Assembly (NCBI GenBank): GCA_025964615.1
Contig: JAOPYM010000075.1
Coordinates: forward strand, 1-45,428
Length of the DNA stretch: 45,428 nt
From: Actinomycetes bacterium
Lineage (GTDB): Bacteria; Actinomycetota; Actinomycetes; Streptosporangiales; Streptosporangiaceae
Reading direction: 5' to 3'
The position numbers and the translations under genes were made by a program. Positions 7,752-15,347 of this stretch are shown here, in pieces (position 1 is the first letter of the stretch; the number at the start of each line of letters is the position of its first letter). The notes beneath the pieces are model-generated. The model made no database searches and was not told the DNA's origin. It was given only the letters and a program-made list of their open reading frames with translations.

Positions 7752-8324
7752 CTACAGCGGGGCGGTCGCCGCCCAGTCGTTCTCCCATTGCCGGTATCGG
7801 TGCCGGTCCAGGCGCCGCCGGGCCAGCAGGTAGCCGACGATGCTCACCGTCGCCATTCCCATGGCCACTGCGGCGCCGGCCCGTACGCCGTCGGACACCG
7901 TCTGCTCATGCGTGCGCGACGGACTGGTGAGCCCTCCGCTCGCGTCGATCCAGACGGGCAATACGGCGCCGATCCGTGCCGGGAAGTCCACGGTGGCCGC
8001 GCCCGAGCGGACGCCGCCCTTCTGGTCGCGCCAGCGCAGGTGGGCGGTCTCGTCGATGAAGTGACCGGCGCCGTTGGCGGCCACATCCCCGGTCCGCAGG
8101 ACGATGGCGGGGACCTGCTCGTCGGTCATCCGCTGCCGGTTCGCGGCCCGCTCCCCGCTCAGATAGACCCGGTCGGCCACCAGCCAAGCCGTCAGCGGAG
8201 TCCCGGCCAGCACCAGAATGAGGAATACCGACGTGAGGACGGTCTGCAGCCGATCGACCCGCCGCCGTACCGGATTGCGGTCCCAGCCAAGGCGCCGGGC
8301 AATGCCGGCCAATCGTCGGCGCAT
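7752..8324 (-). CDS. Rv1733c-like two-span membrane protein
   Basis: A 190-residue protein with one hydrophobic helix near the N terminus (VLTSVFLILVLAGTPLTAW, about residues 34-52) and another near the C terminus (AGAAVAMGMATVSIVGYLL). Between them is a soluble segment of about 100 residues. This layout and the arginine-rich N terminus (MRRRLAGIARRLGWDRNPVRRR) match the mycobacterial Rv1733c family, which is widespread in actinomycetes and has no settled biochemical function. The start is set by GGAGG seven bases upstream; a longer frame upstream has no such support. It is convergent with the MFS gene. Confidence 0.8.
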   Translation of the reverse strand: MRRRLAGIARRLGWDRNPVRRRVDRLQTVLTSVFLILVLAGTPLTAWLVADRVYLSGERAANRQRMTDEQVPAIVLRTGDVAANGAGHFIDETAHLRWRDQKGGVRSGAATVDFPARIGAVLPVWIDASGGLTSPSRTHEQTVSDGVRAGAAVAMGMATVSIVGYLLARRRLDRHRYRQWENDWAATAPL

Positions 8325-8401
8325 TGACTGCCTCCAACCGTTCCGGCATCCACCGTAATCGAGGAGACTCAGGCAGGCCAGGTGAGCGGGAGCGAATTGG
8401 C

Positions 8402-9181
8402 TTATCGTCTCCCCACTCCACACAGGTTCACGCTCGGAATCCCTGTGGCTCCGCCCACCGAGGGCAGATCGCCGGGAACGGGGTCGAGCCGCCAGTCCGC
8501 GAGCCCGACAAGCCCCGGCTCGATCACGTCAAGACCGTCGAACAGCTCCGCGACCTGTTTCTCGTTCCGGAACGTCATCGAGGTCGAGGCACTGACGTCG
8601 GTGTAGACCTGCGCTCCCCGCCGGGCGCCCTCGGCGTGGCCCGGCGCGGACGTGGGCAGGCTGATGTGGGAGATCGCAATGTGGCTGCCGGGCGAGATCG
8701 CGTCTCTGAACCGCCAGACGAGGCCTCGCACCTGCTCGTCGTCGGGCACGCAGTGCAGCACCGACATGAACAGCACCCCTACCGGCAGGGTGAGGTCTAT
8801 CAGCCCGTCCAGGCCGGGATGCCCGAGAATGGACTTCGGGTCGCGCAGGTCGGCATTGATGATCCGCGTTTGCGGGTCGGTGGCCAGCAGCGCCTTTCCG
8901 TGCGAGACCACCACCGGGTCGTTGTCGACGTACAGCACACGGGCGTCCGCCCTGACCCGCTGCGCCACCTGATGGACGTTGTCCTGAGTGGGCAGCCCGC
9001 AGCCGATGTCGATGAACTGGTCGATCCCCGCCTCACCGGCCAGCACCCGGACCACCCGGCCGAGAAACGCACGGTTGGCCCGCGCATGGACGGGCGCCGC
9101 CGGTGTAGTGGCGATGACCTTCTCCGCCGCCGCCCTGTCCACGGCGTAGTTGTCCTTACCACCGAGGTAATAGTCGTACAT
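8402..9181 (-). CDS. DUF574-type SAM-dependent methyltransferase, apparently short at the N terminus
   Basis: A 259-residue protein with the hallmark YYLGGKDNYAVDR at its very start, a SAM-binding strand QFIDIGCGLPT (about residue 55), and VLYVDNDPVVVSH. All are typical of the actinomycete S-adenosylmethionine-dependent family PF04672, whose substrates are mostly unknown. The homologous N-terminal segment that normally precedes YYLGGKDN can be read upstream in frame (FEGAEIDATTPNVAR), and the frame stays open to about 9277, but it holds no ATG, GTG or TTG. Either the gene uses the first ATG and lacks about 15-20 residues, or it starts at a rare codon such as ATC at 9211. No neighbour explains its substrate. 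Confidence 0.85.
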   Translation of the reverse strand: MYDYYLGGKDNYAVDRAAAEKVIATTPAAPVHARANRAFLGRVVRVLAGEAGIDQFIDIGCGLPTQDNVHQVAQRVRADARVLYVDNDPVVVSHGKALLATDPQTRIINADLRDPKSILGHPGLDGLIDLTLPVGVLFMSVLHCVPDDEQVRGLVWRFRDAISPGSHIAISHISLPTSAPGHAEGARRGAQVYTDVSASTSMTFRNEKQVAELFDGLDVIEPGLVGLADWRLDPVPGDLPSVGGATGIPSVNLCGVGRR

Positions 9182-9296
9182 ACGTGCGACGTTGGGTGTC
9201 GTGGCGTCGATCTCGGCCCCCTCGAAATCCCGTTGACGTAGCCAAGCGCCGCAATTACACCGGCTGAGGAAACTATCTCACCCGTAGCGGCAAATG

Positions 9297-9548
9297 TCAG
9301 GATCTCCCGTCGTACAACAGGTTTACCTGGACGATCACCGTGCCCGTGCCATAGGCGTTGTAGTAGATAGTCAACTCCTCCAGCTCCAGCCAGTACATGT
9401 CCTCGACGCCCTCGTACGGGCGGCTGCCTATCGGGTGTGCGTCGTCGAGCAGGGAGAAGATCGCCTCGCGGGCGGTCTTGCGTAGACCCTCTGGAAGCGT
9501 GTGTATCTGGCGTCGCGCTTCCGGAGGAATCATCAGGTGATCAGGCAT
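9297..9548 (-). CDS. RelE/ParE-superfamily toxin
   Basis: An 83-residue toxin of the RelE fold. It has the N-terminal helix pair PPEARRQIHTLPEGLRKTAREAI, a middle loop with RPYEGVEDMYWLELEE, and the C-terminal strands TIYYNAYGTGTVIVQVNLLYDGR. RelE-type proteins cleave mRNA on the ribosome; ParE-type proteins act on gyrase. The sequence alone does not settle which. Its ATG overlaps the end of the antitoxin gene by eight bases, so the two are translationally coupled. It would be held inactive by the upstream Phd-like protein. Confidence 0.85.
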   Translation of the reverse strand: MPDHLMIPPEARRQIHTLPEGLRKTAREAIFSLLDDAHPIGSRPYEGVEDMYWLELEELTIYYNAYGTGTVIVQVNLLYDGRS

Positions 9549-9840
9549 TCAGCTCGCCGGCGGCCCATTCCTCATCGCTCGCGTTACGCCACGCATCGAG
9601 GTTGTCCCTGGTGACCACCACGGTTCCGGCAGGGACCTCGCCCGAGGCAAGGGCCTCACGGCACTCGTGCGCCTTCCATCGCAGGTGGTCTCGCTGCAGC
9701 TCGTCGTAGTCTTGCCTGGAGATGAGTACAGCGCCGTCCGACCCGTTCCTGGTGATCTCGATGGGAACACGGCCATGGACGGCAGCGTTGCAGATCTTTC
9801 CCAGGCTGGCGCGGGCTTCCTTGAGCGGGATCCTCTTCAT
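9541..9840 (-). CDS. Phd/YefM-family antitoxin
   Basis: A 99-residue antitoxin. The N-terminal half MKRIPLKEARASLGKICN..HGRVPIEITRNGSDGAVLISRQDYDEL is the Phd/YefM DNA-binding fold (leading strand, helix, R-N-G-x-x-x-A-V-L-x-S). The acidic C-terminal tail (SDEEWAAGE) would wrap around the toxin. ATG at 9840 is chosen because it begins the conserved fold and lies six bases after a TACACT -10; longer readings add residues encoded by the operator itself. The family normally represses its own operon by binding a palindrome such as the one immediately upstream. Confidence 0.88.
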   Translation of the reverse strand: MKRIPLKEARASLGKICNAAVHGRVPIEITRNGSDGAVLISRQDYDELQRDHLRWKAHECREALASGEVPAGTVVVTRDNLDAWRNASDEEWAAGELNA

Positions 9841-9846
9841 GAGCAA

Positions 9847-9865
9847 AGTGTACACTGTGTACTCT
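9847..9865 (-). promoter_or_regulatory. Toxin-antitoxin operator overlapping a leaderless promoter
   Basis: The palindrome GTACAC-T-GTGTAC (9850-9862), extended by AG/CT on the flanks, contains on the minus strand the -10 hexamer TACACT (9847-9852). That hexamer is followed by six bases and the antitoxin ATG. A Phd-type repressor bound here would cover the promoter. Confidence 0.65.
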
Positions 9866-10094
9866 CTTGTTGCCTCGTAAAGGCGTACGACAAGACCCGG
9901 AGCCACCGGCCGGCCGACTAGGCCGTGTTCTGCTGGAGTGCGGGGCAGTACCTAGTTCTTAGGAAGATCTCACCGGGCGTTGGCTGGCGAGTTCGAATCG
10001 ACGCATAGCGTCTGCAGGTGTCGATTCCGCGTTCCTGCCCAGGGCCGCTTCCGAACCGGCACTCGCAGTCCTGACAGCATTCGGAGCCTTGAGC

Positions 10095-12284
10095 ATGGTC
10101 ACGCCGACGCAGACACCCCAGCTAGACGCCGGTTCGCCGCGCCTCCCCGAGGGGGATGCCGCTGGTAGCCGATCCGCTCCGGACCGGATACGACGGATAC
10201 TGCTCGGCCCAGCCGGCCAGCCGCGGTGGGCACGCCCGGCGCTGCTGGTGTTGCTGCTCGGTACCGCGCTGCTCTATCTGTGGGATCTCGGCGCTTCCGG
10301 CGACGCCAACTCCTTCTACGCGGCCGCGGTCTGGGCCGGGACGAAGAGCTGGCGGGCCCTGTTCTTCGGTGCTCTGGACCCGGGCAACGCGATCACCGTG
10401 GACAAGCCCCCCGCGGCATTGTGGATCATGGGGTTGTCCGCCCGGATCTTCGGTTTCTCGAGCTGGAGCATGCTCGCGCCGCAGGCGCTGGAGGGCGTGG
10501 CCTCGGTCGGCCTGCTGTACGCGGCGGTACGCCGCTGGTCCGGGCCGGCCGCGGGCCTGCTGGCCGGGAGCGCCCTGGCGCTCACCCCGGTCGCCGCGCT
10601 GATGTTCAGGTTCAACAACCCCGATGCCATGCTCGTCCTGCTGATGGTCGCCGCGGCCTACTGCACCGTCCGTGCCACCGAGCGGGCGAGCCTGCGCTGG
10701 ATGCTGCTGGCCGGGACTGCGATCGGCTTCGCCTTCCTGGCCAAGATGCTGCAGGGATACATCATCCTCCCGGCGCTGGGTCTGACTTATCTGGTCGCCG
10801 CACCCACATCAGTGGGCCGGCGCCTGCTCCACCTGCTGGCCGGGGCCGGCGCGATCGTCGTCGCGACCGGCTGGTTCCTGGCGATCGCCCAGTTGTGGCC
10901 GGCCTCTGCCCGGCCCTTCATCGGCGGCTCCACCAACAACAGCGAGTGGCAACTGGCCATGGGCTACAACGGCCTGGGCCGTATCTTCGGCGCCGGTGGC
11001 CCAGGTGGTGGCGGCGGTGGTGGCGGTCGCGGTGGGTTCGGAGGCGGCGGTCGCGGTGGGTTCGGAGGCGCCACCGGTATCACCCGGATGTTCGGCTCGA
11101 ACTTCGGCGCCTTCATCTCGTGGATGCTTCCGGCCGCCCTCATCGCGCTGGTGGCGTTGTTGTGGTTCACCCGCCGCGCTCCCCGTACCGACCGGATCCG
11201 GGCCGCCACGCTGCTGTGGGGCGGCTGGCTTCTGGTGAACGGACTGGTCTTCAGCTTCATGAGCGGCATCATCCACGAGTACTACACCGTGGCGCTGGCG
11301 CCTCCCATCGCCGCTCTGGTGGCGGTCGGCATCGGTGAACTCTGGCGGCAGCGGCAGCGTCTGGACGCCCGTGCCGCGCTGGCCGTCATGCTCATCGCCA
11401 CCGGAGTGTGGGGGTTCTTCCTGCTCGGCCGGGACTCGTCCTGGCTTCCCGCGCTGCGCTGGATCGTACTGGTGGCCAGTGTGCTGCTCGCTGCCGGCCT
11501 GCTGGTGAGGCTGCACCGGGCCGGGATCGTCACGGCCGTACTGGCGGCGGCCGCGGTCGTCACCGGGTTCGCCGCAAGCGCGGCATGGACGGTGGCGACC
11601 GCCTCGACGGCGCACACGGGCTCCATTCCGGGCGTCGGGCCGTCCGGGGCCGGCACCGGCGGCCCGGGTGGTTTCCCGGGCCGCATGGGTCGTGGGCAAG
11701 GCGGTCAGGGTGGCCCGGGTGGTATGCGGCTGCCGAGCAGGAACGGAGCCGGTGGCTCGATGCCGGGTCAGGGTGGCGGCAACGCGCGACCCTTCGGCGG
11801 TATGGGCCGAGCCGGTATGGGCGGTGGCCCTGGCGGCGACGTCGGAGTGGCCAACTCTGCGCTGACCAGCTTGCTGAAGGCGGCCCACACCCGATGGGCG
11901 GCGGCCGTCAGCGGTGATCAGAGTGCGGCCGGCCTGGAGCTGTCCACCCGTACTTCCGTCATGGCGATGGGCGGCTGGAGCAACGGTGACCCCTACCCGA
12001 CGCTGGCCCAGTTCAAGCAGTACGTCACGAAGGGCGAGATCCACTACTACCTTGGCGGTTCCGGCACTGACCAGGGTGCCGGCTCGGCTCAGACCCAGGG
12101 CGGCCAGGGCCAGGGCCAGAACGGCGGCAACTTCGGTCCGGGTGGTGGCATGCCGGGTGGTGGTGGTCCTGGTGGTGGTTCGAACGAGGTCAGCGCGATC
12201 ACCAGCTGGGTCCAGTCGAACTTCACCAGCACCACCGTGGGCGGGCAGACCGTCTACGACCTCACCAAGCCGAAGAGCCACTGA
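10095..12284 (+). CDS. GT39-type membrane glycosyltransferase with glycine-rich loops
   Basis: A 729-residue polytopic enzyme of the ArnT/PMT (GT39, GT-C) class. These enzymes transfer sugars from polyprenyl-phosphate donors on the outer face of the membrane. Seen: an N-terminal span ending LYLWDLGASGDANSFYAAA with the acidic motif, VDKPPAALW (about residue 102), FRFNNPDAMLVLLM, STNNSEWQLAMGYNG, and many hydrophobic helices. Three low-complexity Gly-rich stretches lie near residues 300-330, 515-590 and 670-700. The C-terminal soluble part (MAMGGWSNGDPYPTLAQFKQYV) is typical of actinomycete relatives. ATG at 10095 has GGAG eight bases upstream; a TTG two codons earlier is too close to it. Acceptor unknown. 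Confidence 0.9.
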   Translation: MVTPTQTPQLDAGSPRLPEGDAAGSRSAPDRIRRILLGPAGQPRWARPALLVLLLGTALLYLWDLGASGDANSFYAAAVWAGTKSWRALFFGALDPGNAITVDKPPAALWIMGLSARIFGFSSWSMLAPQALEGVASVGLLYAAVRRWSGPAAGLLAGSALALTPVAALMFRFNNPDAMLVLLMVAAAYCTVRATERASLRWMLLAGTAIGFAFLAKMLQGYIILPALGLTYLVAAPTSVGRRLLHLLAGAGAIVVATGWFLAIAQLWPASARPFIGGSTNNSEWQLAMGYNGLGRIFGAGGPGGGGGGGGRGGFGGGGRGGFGGATGITRMFGSNFGAFISWMLPAALIALVALLWFTRRAPRTDRIRAATLLWGGWLLVNGLVFSFMSGIIHEYYTVALAPPIAALVAVGIGELWRQRQRLDARAALAVMLIATGVWGFFLLGRDSSWLPALRWIVLVASVLLAAGLLVRLHRAGIVTAVLAAAAVVTGFAASAAWTVATASTAHTGSIPGVGPSGAGTGGPGGFPGRMGRGQGGQGGPGGMRLPSRNGAGGSMPGQGGGNARPFGGMGRAGMGGGPGGDVGVANSALTSLLKAAHTRWAAAVSGDQSAAGLELSTRTSVMAMGGWSNGDPYPTLAQFKQYVTKGEIHYYLGGSGTDQGAGSAQTQGGQGQGQNGGNFGPGGGMPGGGGPGGGSNEVSAITSWVQSNFTSTTVGGQTVYDLTKPKSH

Positions 12285-12317
12285 CGCGGCGCGAGGAGCG
12301 GGTGAAGCAGTACGGCC

Positions 12318-12414
12318 TCAGCTGAGAATCGTGGTGACGACGGCGTCGGGTTCTGGGCCTGCCTGGGCGACCAGGCGCCCGTCCGGCGCTCGCCACGTAG
12401 GCGTCGATCGTCAA
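12318..12414 (-). pseudogene. C-terminal gene remnant
   Basis: The minus strand reads about 30 residues, TWRAPDGRLVAQAGPEPDAVV and onward to a TGA stop, preceded closely by an in-frame stop and no start codon. The APDGRLVAQAG pattern resembles the final strands of carbon-nitrogen hydrolases, but the match is short and by eye. It fits decay of a former neighbour of the creatininase gene. Confidence 0.3.
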
Positions 12415-12482
12415 GGCCGGTCAGCGGCATGGGCGCAGAACGATACACGGGCGTAACGGGCAGGCAACAGGGACGGCGTCTA

Positions 12483-12504
12483 ATTTCTATCGACCGATAG
12501 AAAT
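12483..12504. promoter_or_regulatory. TetR-type operator before the creatininase/GlnT operon
   Basis: Perfect palindrome with ten-base arms (ATTTCTATCG and its complement) and a two-base centre, ending nine bases before the GTG start. TAATTT at 12481 could be the -10. The TetR gene at the far end of the operon is the obvious candidate ligand-sensor, an inference from proximity. Confidence 0.7.
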
Positions 12505-12513
12505 GGGGACGCC

Positions 12514-13269
12514 GTGCTGAAGTGGACCGATGTCGCCTGGCCGGAACTGTCCGGGATGACTGGCAGCGAGGTCGGGCTCGTCCCGGTCGGGGCAACCGAG
12601 CAGCACGGTCCGCACCTGCCGACCGGGACCGACACGATCGTCGCGGAGGCGGTCTGCGAACGGGTGGCGTGGTTGTGCGACGCACCGGTGCTGCCCGCGA
12701 TCGGGGTCGGTGTCAGCTACGGGCACGGGGTCGAGCTGCCCGGCACCCTGTCGCTCAGTCCTGAGCTGCTCGACGCCCTCATCAGGCAGTACGCGACCTG
12801 GGCGGCGTGTTCGGGACTGCGTCGGCTGTTGTTCGTCAACGCCCACTTCGGCAACGTCGGTGCCCTGCACACGGCCACCGACCAGCTGCGGCTGTTCCGG
12901 CCCGACCTGCGGGTCGGCACCATCGACTGGTGGTCGGCCGATCCCGGGGTGCACGCCGAGGTGCTCAGTGACGGGGCGGACATCCACGCCAACCGGGGCG
13001 AGACCTCGATCATGATGGCGGTCGCGCCCGAACTCGTCCACGTCGACCGGCTGGCCGACGCCGACGACCCGGACCGTACGACCGACCTGGTGTTCCGTTA
13101 CACGGCCCCGTCGCTGTCCACCAACGGGGTGACCGGGCGGCCGTCCGAGGCGACACCGGAGCTCGGCGAACGCCTGCTGAACGAGACCGCCGCGGCCATC
13201 GCCAAGCGGGTGGAACGCGGCCGCTACGAAGAACCGCCGCTCGGGATGCCGCCACGACCTCGCCTGTGA
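12514..13269 (+). CDS. Creatininase-family amidohydrolase
   Basis: A 251-residue metal-dependent hydrolase of the creatininase family, which opens or hydrolyses amide bonds of small molecules or peptides (creatinine amidohydrolase, MftE, FAPy deformylase). The metal-site motifs are all visible: VGATEQHGPHLPTGTDT (about residue 27), GVSYGHG (about 70), VNAHFGN (about 109) and HANRGETSIM (about 155). A GTG start follows GGGGACGCC. It is cotranscribed with a GlnT-like ligase 28 bases downstream, suggesting one cleaves and the other forms gamma-glutamyl-type or amine-derived amides. A palindromic operator lies directly upstream. The exact substrate is not determinable. Confidence 0.9.
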   Translation: MLKWTDVAWPELSGMTGSEVGLVPVGATEQHGPHLPTGTDTIVAEAVCERVAWLCDAPVLPAIGVGVSYGHGVELPGTLSLSPELLDALIRQYATWAACSGLRRLLFVNAHFGNVGALHTATDQLRLFRPDLRVGTIDWWSADPGVHAEVLSDGADIHANRGETSIMMAVAPELVHVDRLADADDPDRTTDLVFRYTAPSLSTNGVTGRPSEATPELGERLLNETAAAIAKRVERGRYEEPPLGMPPRPRL

Positions 13270-13297
13270 AACCCGTGATACCGAAGAAAGGGACACC

Positions 13298-14662
13298 ATG
13301 GACACGCTGACCATGACCTCGCAGGAGCACATCGAACTCGCCCGGCGACTGGCCGACCAGGGGGTGAGCTATGCGGTGGGGGCCTGGATCGACGTCCTGG
13401 GCCGGGCCAAGTCCAAGGTGGTGCCGATCGGCCACCTGCCCGCGCTGATGGCGGGGTCCGAGCGGTACACCCCGCGCGGGCTCGGCGGGCTCGGGCAGAT
13501 GAACCCCAACGAGCCTGAGTGCATCGCCGTGCCCGACCCGGCCACGGCCACGATCCTGCCCTGGGATCGGCGCTTCGTCTGGCTGAACGCAGACCTGAAC
13601 TACGGCGGGACCGAGCCGTACGCCCTATGCCCGCGCTCGATCCTCAAGCGGCAGCTCGCCGTCGCCGCCGACCAGGGCTACGTGTTCAACCTGGGGGTGG
13701 AGACCGAGTTCTACGTGTTCCGGCCCGAGGGGGTCGACGCGGCCGACCAGCATCTGCCGCCGATGGCGCGCAGCGGGCTGCTCCGGCCCACCCCGGCCTA
13801 CGACATGGAGACCGTCCTGGACGCGATGCCGTTCCTGGACCGGATGGTCTCCTGCATGCAGGAGACCGGATTCGGGGTGTTCAGCTTCGACCATGAGGGC
13901 GGTGACGGGCAGTACGAGTTCGACTTCGATCACGCCCCGGCGCTGCAGATGGCCGACCGGCTCAGCCTTTTCCGGGTGATGGTCCGCCAGGTGGCCAAGG
14001 AGTTCGGGCTGCTTGCGACGTTCATGCCCAAGCCGTACACCGGCGCGTGGGGTTCAGGACACCACTTCAACATGAGCCTGACCTCCGTCGAGTCGGGCGA
14101 GAACCTGTTCCGTGGCGAGGACGGCTGGACGAAGACGGCGTACGGGTTCGTGGCCGGCATCATGCGACACGCCGCGGCGCTCGCCGCCGTCGCGACCCCG
14201 ACCGTCAACTCCTACAAGCGGCTCACGCCCCGGCTGGCGGACGGCGGCATCTCGTGGGCGCCGGTCTGGGCCGCGTACGGCGACAACAACCGGTCCTGCA
14301 TGCTGCGGCTGCCGCACAACCGCCCGGCCGTGGAGAACCGCGCGGTCGACGCGGCGGCCAACACCTACCTCACCGCCGCGCTGATGCTCGCCGCCGGTCT
14401 GGAGGGCATCGCCGAAGGCCTGCATCCCGGTGACCCGGTCGGGGCGAACGCCTCCGAATGGACGCCCGGCTCCGCGACGGCCCCTCGCCTGCCCCGCAAC
14501 CTCCTGGAGGCCATCGAGGCCTTCGAGGCGGACCCGCTGGTCCACGAGGTGTTCCCCGCCGACTTCGTCTCCGAGTACGTGGCCATGAAGTACGACGAGT
14601 GGGACTCCTACCACGCCGAGGTCTCGGCCTGGGAGCGGAAGCGCTACCTGCTGGACCTCTGA
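13298..14662 (+). CDS. GlnT-like (type III) glutamine synthetase / gamma-glutamyl amide ligase
   Basis: A 454-residue ATP-dependent ligase of the glutamine synthetase superfamily. The ammonia or amine is joined to the gamma-carboxyl of glutamate. Signature segments: NLGVETEFYVFRPE (metal-binding Glu pair, about residue 128), FSFDHEGGDGQYEFDF, the nucleotide-site GSGHHFNMSL (about 250), NSYKRLTPRL (about 307) and NNRSCMLRLP. Length fits the GlnT/gamma-glutamylmethylamide synthetase branch rather than the housekeeping type I enzyme. AAGGGA lies six bases before the ATG. Pairing with a creatininase-family hydrolase suggests an amine or amide nitrogen pathway. It ends 19 bases into the convergent TetR gene. 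Confidence 0.9.
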   Translation: MDTLTMTSQEHIELARRLADQGVSYAVGAWIDVLGRAKSKVVPIGHLPALMAGSERYTPRGLGGLGQMNPNEPECIAVPDPATATILPWDRRFVWLNADLNYGGTEPYALCPRSILKRQLAVAADQGYVFNLGVETEFYVFRPEGVDAADQHLPPMARSGLLRPTPAYDMETVLDAMPFLDRMVSCMQETGFGVFSFDHEGGDGQYEFDFDHAPALQMADRLSLFRVMVRQVAKEFGLLATFMPKPYTGAWGSGHHFNMSLTSVESGENLFRGEDGWTKTAYGFVAGIMRHAAALAAVATPTVNSYKRLTPRLADGGISWAPVWAAYGDNNRSCMLRLPHNRPAVENRAVDAAANTYLTAALMLAAGLEGIAEGLHPGDPVGANASEWTPGSATAPRLPRNLLEAIEAFEADPLVHEVFPADFVSEYVAMKYDEWDSYHAEVSAWERKRYLLDL

Positions 14663-15312
14663 AGCTCGCGGAGCGCCGACCCGGCGGAGCGGGCCGCCGC
14701 CGGGTCGGCCGCCGCGAGCAGCCGCATCCCGTAGTCGGCCACCTCGACGCCCCATTCGGTGGGGCTGCGGCCGTCGTCGATGTCCGACATGTGGACGATG
14801 CCCTCGGTCAGCCCGAAGAGCAGGTTGCTCGCGAAGCCGGGGTCGTCGATGAGGAACGCCCCGGCCGCGACCCCGGCGCCGGTGAACTCCCGGTAGATCG
14901 AACGGAGCCTGACCCGTTCCTCCGCGACCGCCGCGAACTCCGGGGCGCGCAGTTCGGGTGCGAAGTACAGCGTCCCGATCCGCCAGGGGAGTGACCGCAG
15001 TGCTTCGACGTCGTACGAGAGCAGGGCGTACAGCAGCGCGTCCGGCGGGGCGTCCACGGAGGTCAGCCACTCCCCGTAGGACAGAGCGGGCCGCCACAGG
15101 TGGCCGACGAGCCGGGCGAAGATCTCCTCTTTGCTGGCGAAGTGGTAGTACAGCGAGGGCTGGCGGAGCCCGGCCGCCTCCGCGATGGCGCGCGTCGAGG
15201 TGCCCGCGTAACCGCGCGTGCTGAACAGCGCCGCCGCGGCATCGAGAATCTGCTTCTCCGGGCTCGCCACGGCGCCGTCCGATGGCCGTGATCTCGGCCT
15301 CCCCACCCCCAT
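14644..15312 (-). CDS. TetR-family transcriptional regulator
   Basis: A 222-residue repressor. The N-terminal HTH reads ILDAAAALFSTRGYAGTSTRAIAEAAGLRQPSLYYHFASKEEIF, complete for the family. The remaining helices form an unspecific ligand-binding domain. ATG at 15312 begins MGVGRPRSRPS; the open frame continues far upstream but only as a shadow of the lipoprotein gene. It is 35 bases after the solute-binding lipoprotein gene on the same strand and may be cotranscribed with it. Its 3' end overlaps the convergent GlnT-like gene, and the palindrome at 12483 is a likely target. Confidence 0.9.
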   Translation of the reverse strand: MGVGRPRSRPSDGAVASPEKQILDAAAALFSTRGYAGTSTRAIAEAAGLRQPSLYYHFASKEEIFARLVGHLWRPALSYGEWLTSVDAPPDALLYALLSYDVEALRSLPWRIGTLYFAPELRAPEFAAVAEERVRLRSIYREFTGAGVAAGAFLIDDPGFASNLLFGLTEGIVHMSDIDDGRSPTEWGVEVADYGMRLLAAADPAAARSAGSALRELQRSSR

Positions 15313-15347
15313 CCGCGCATTTTCCCACCCCGGCGGGGTCTGGGAGG

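Noticed and set aside
9990-10030. Small hairpin GACGC-ATA-GCGTC upstream of the GT39 gene
   Set aside because: Five-base stem only; expected by chance in GC-rich DNA and not placed like a terminator or operator.
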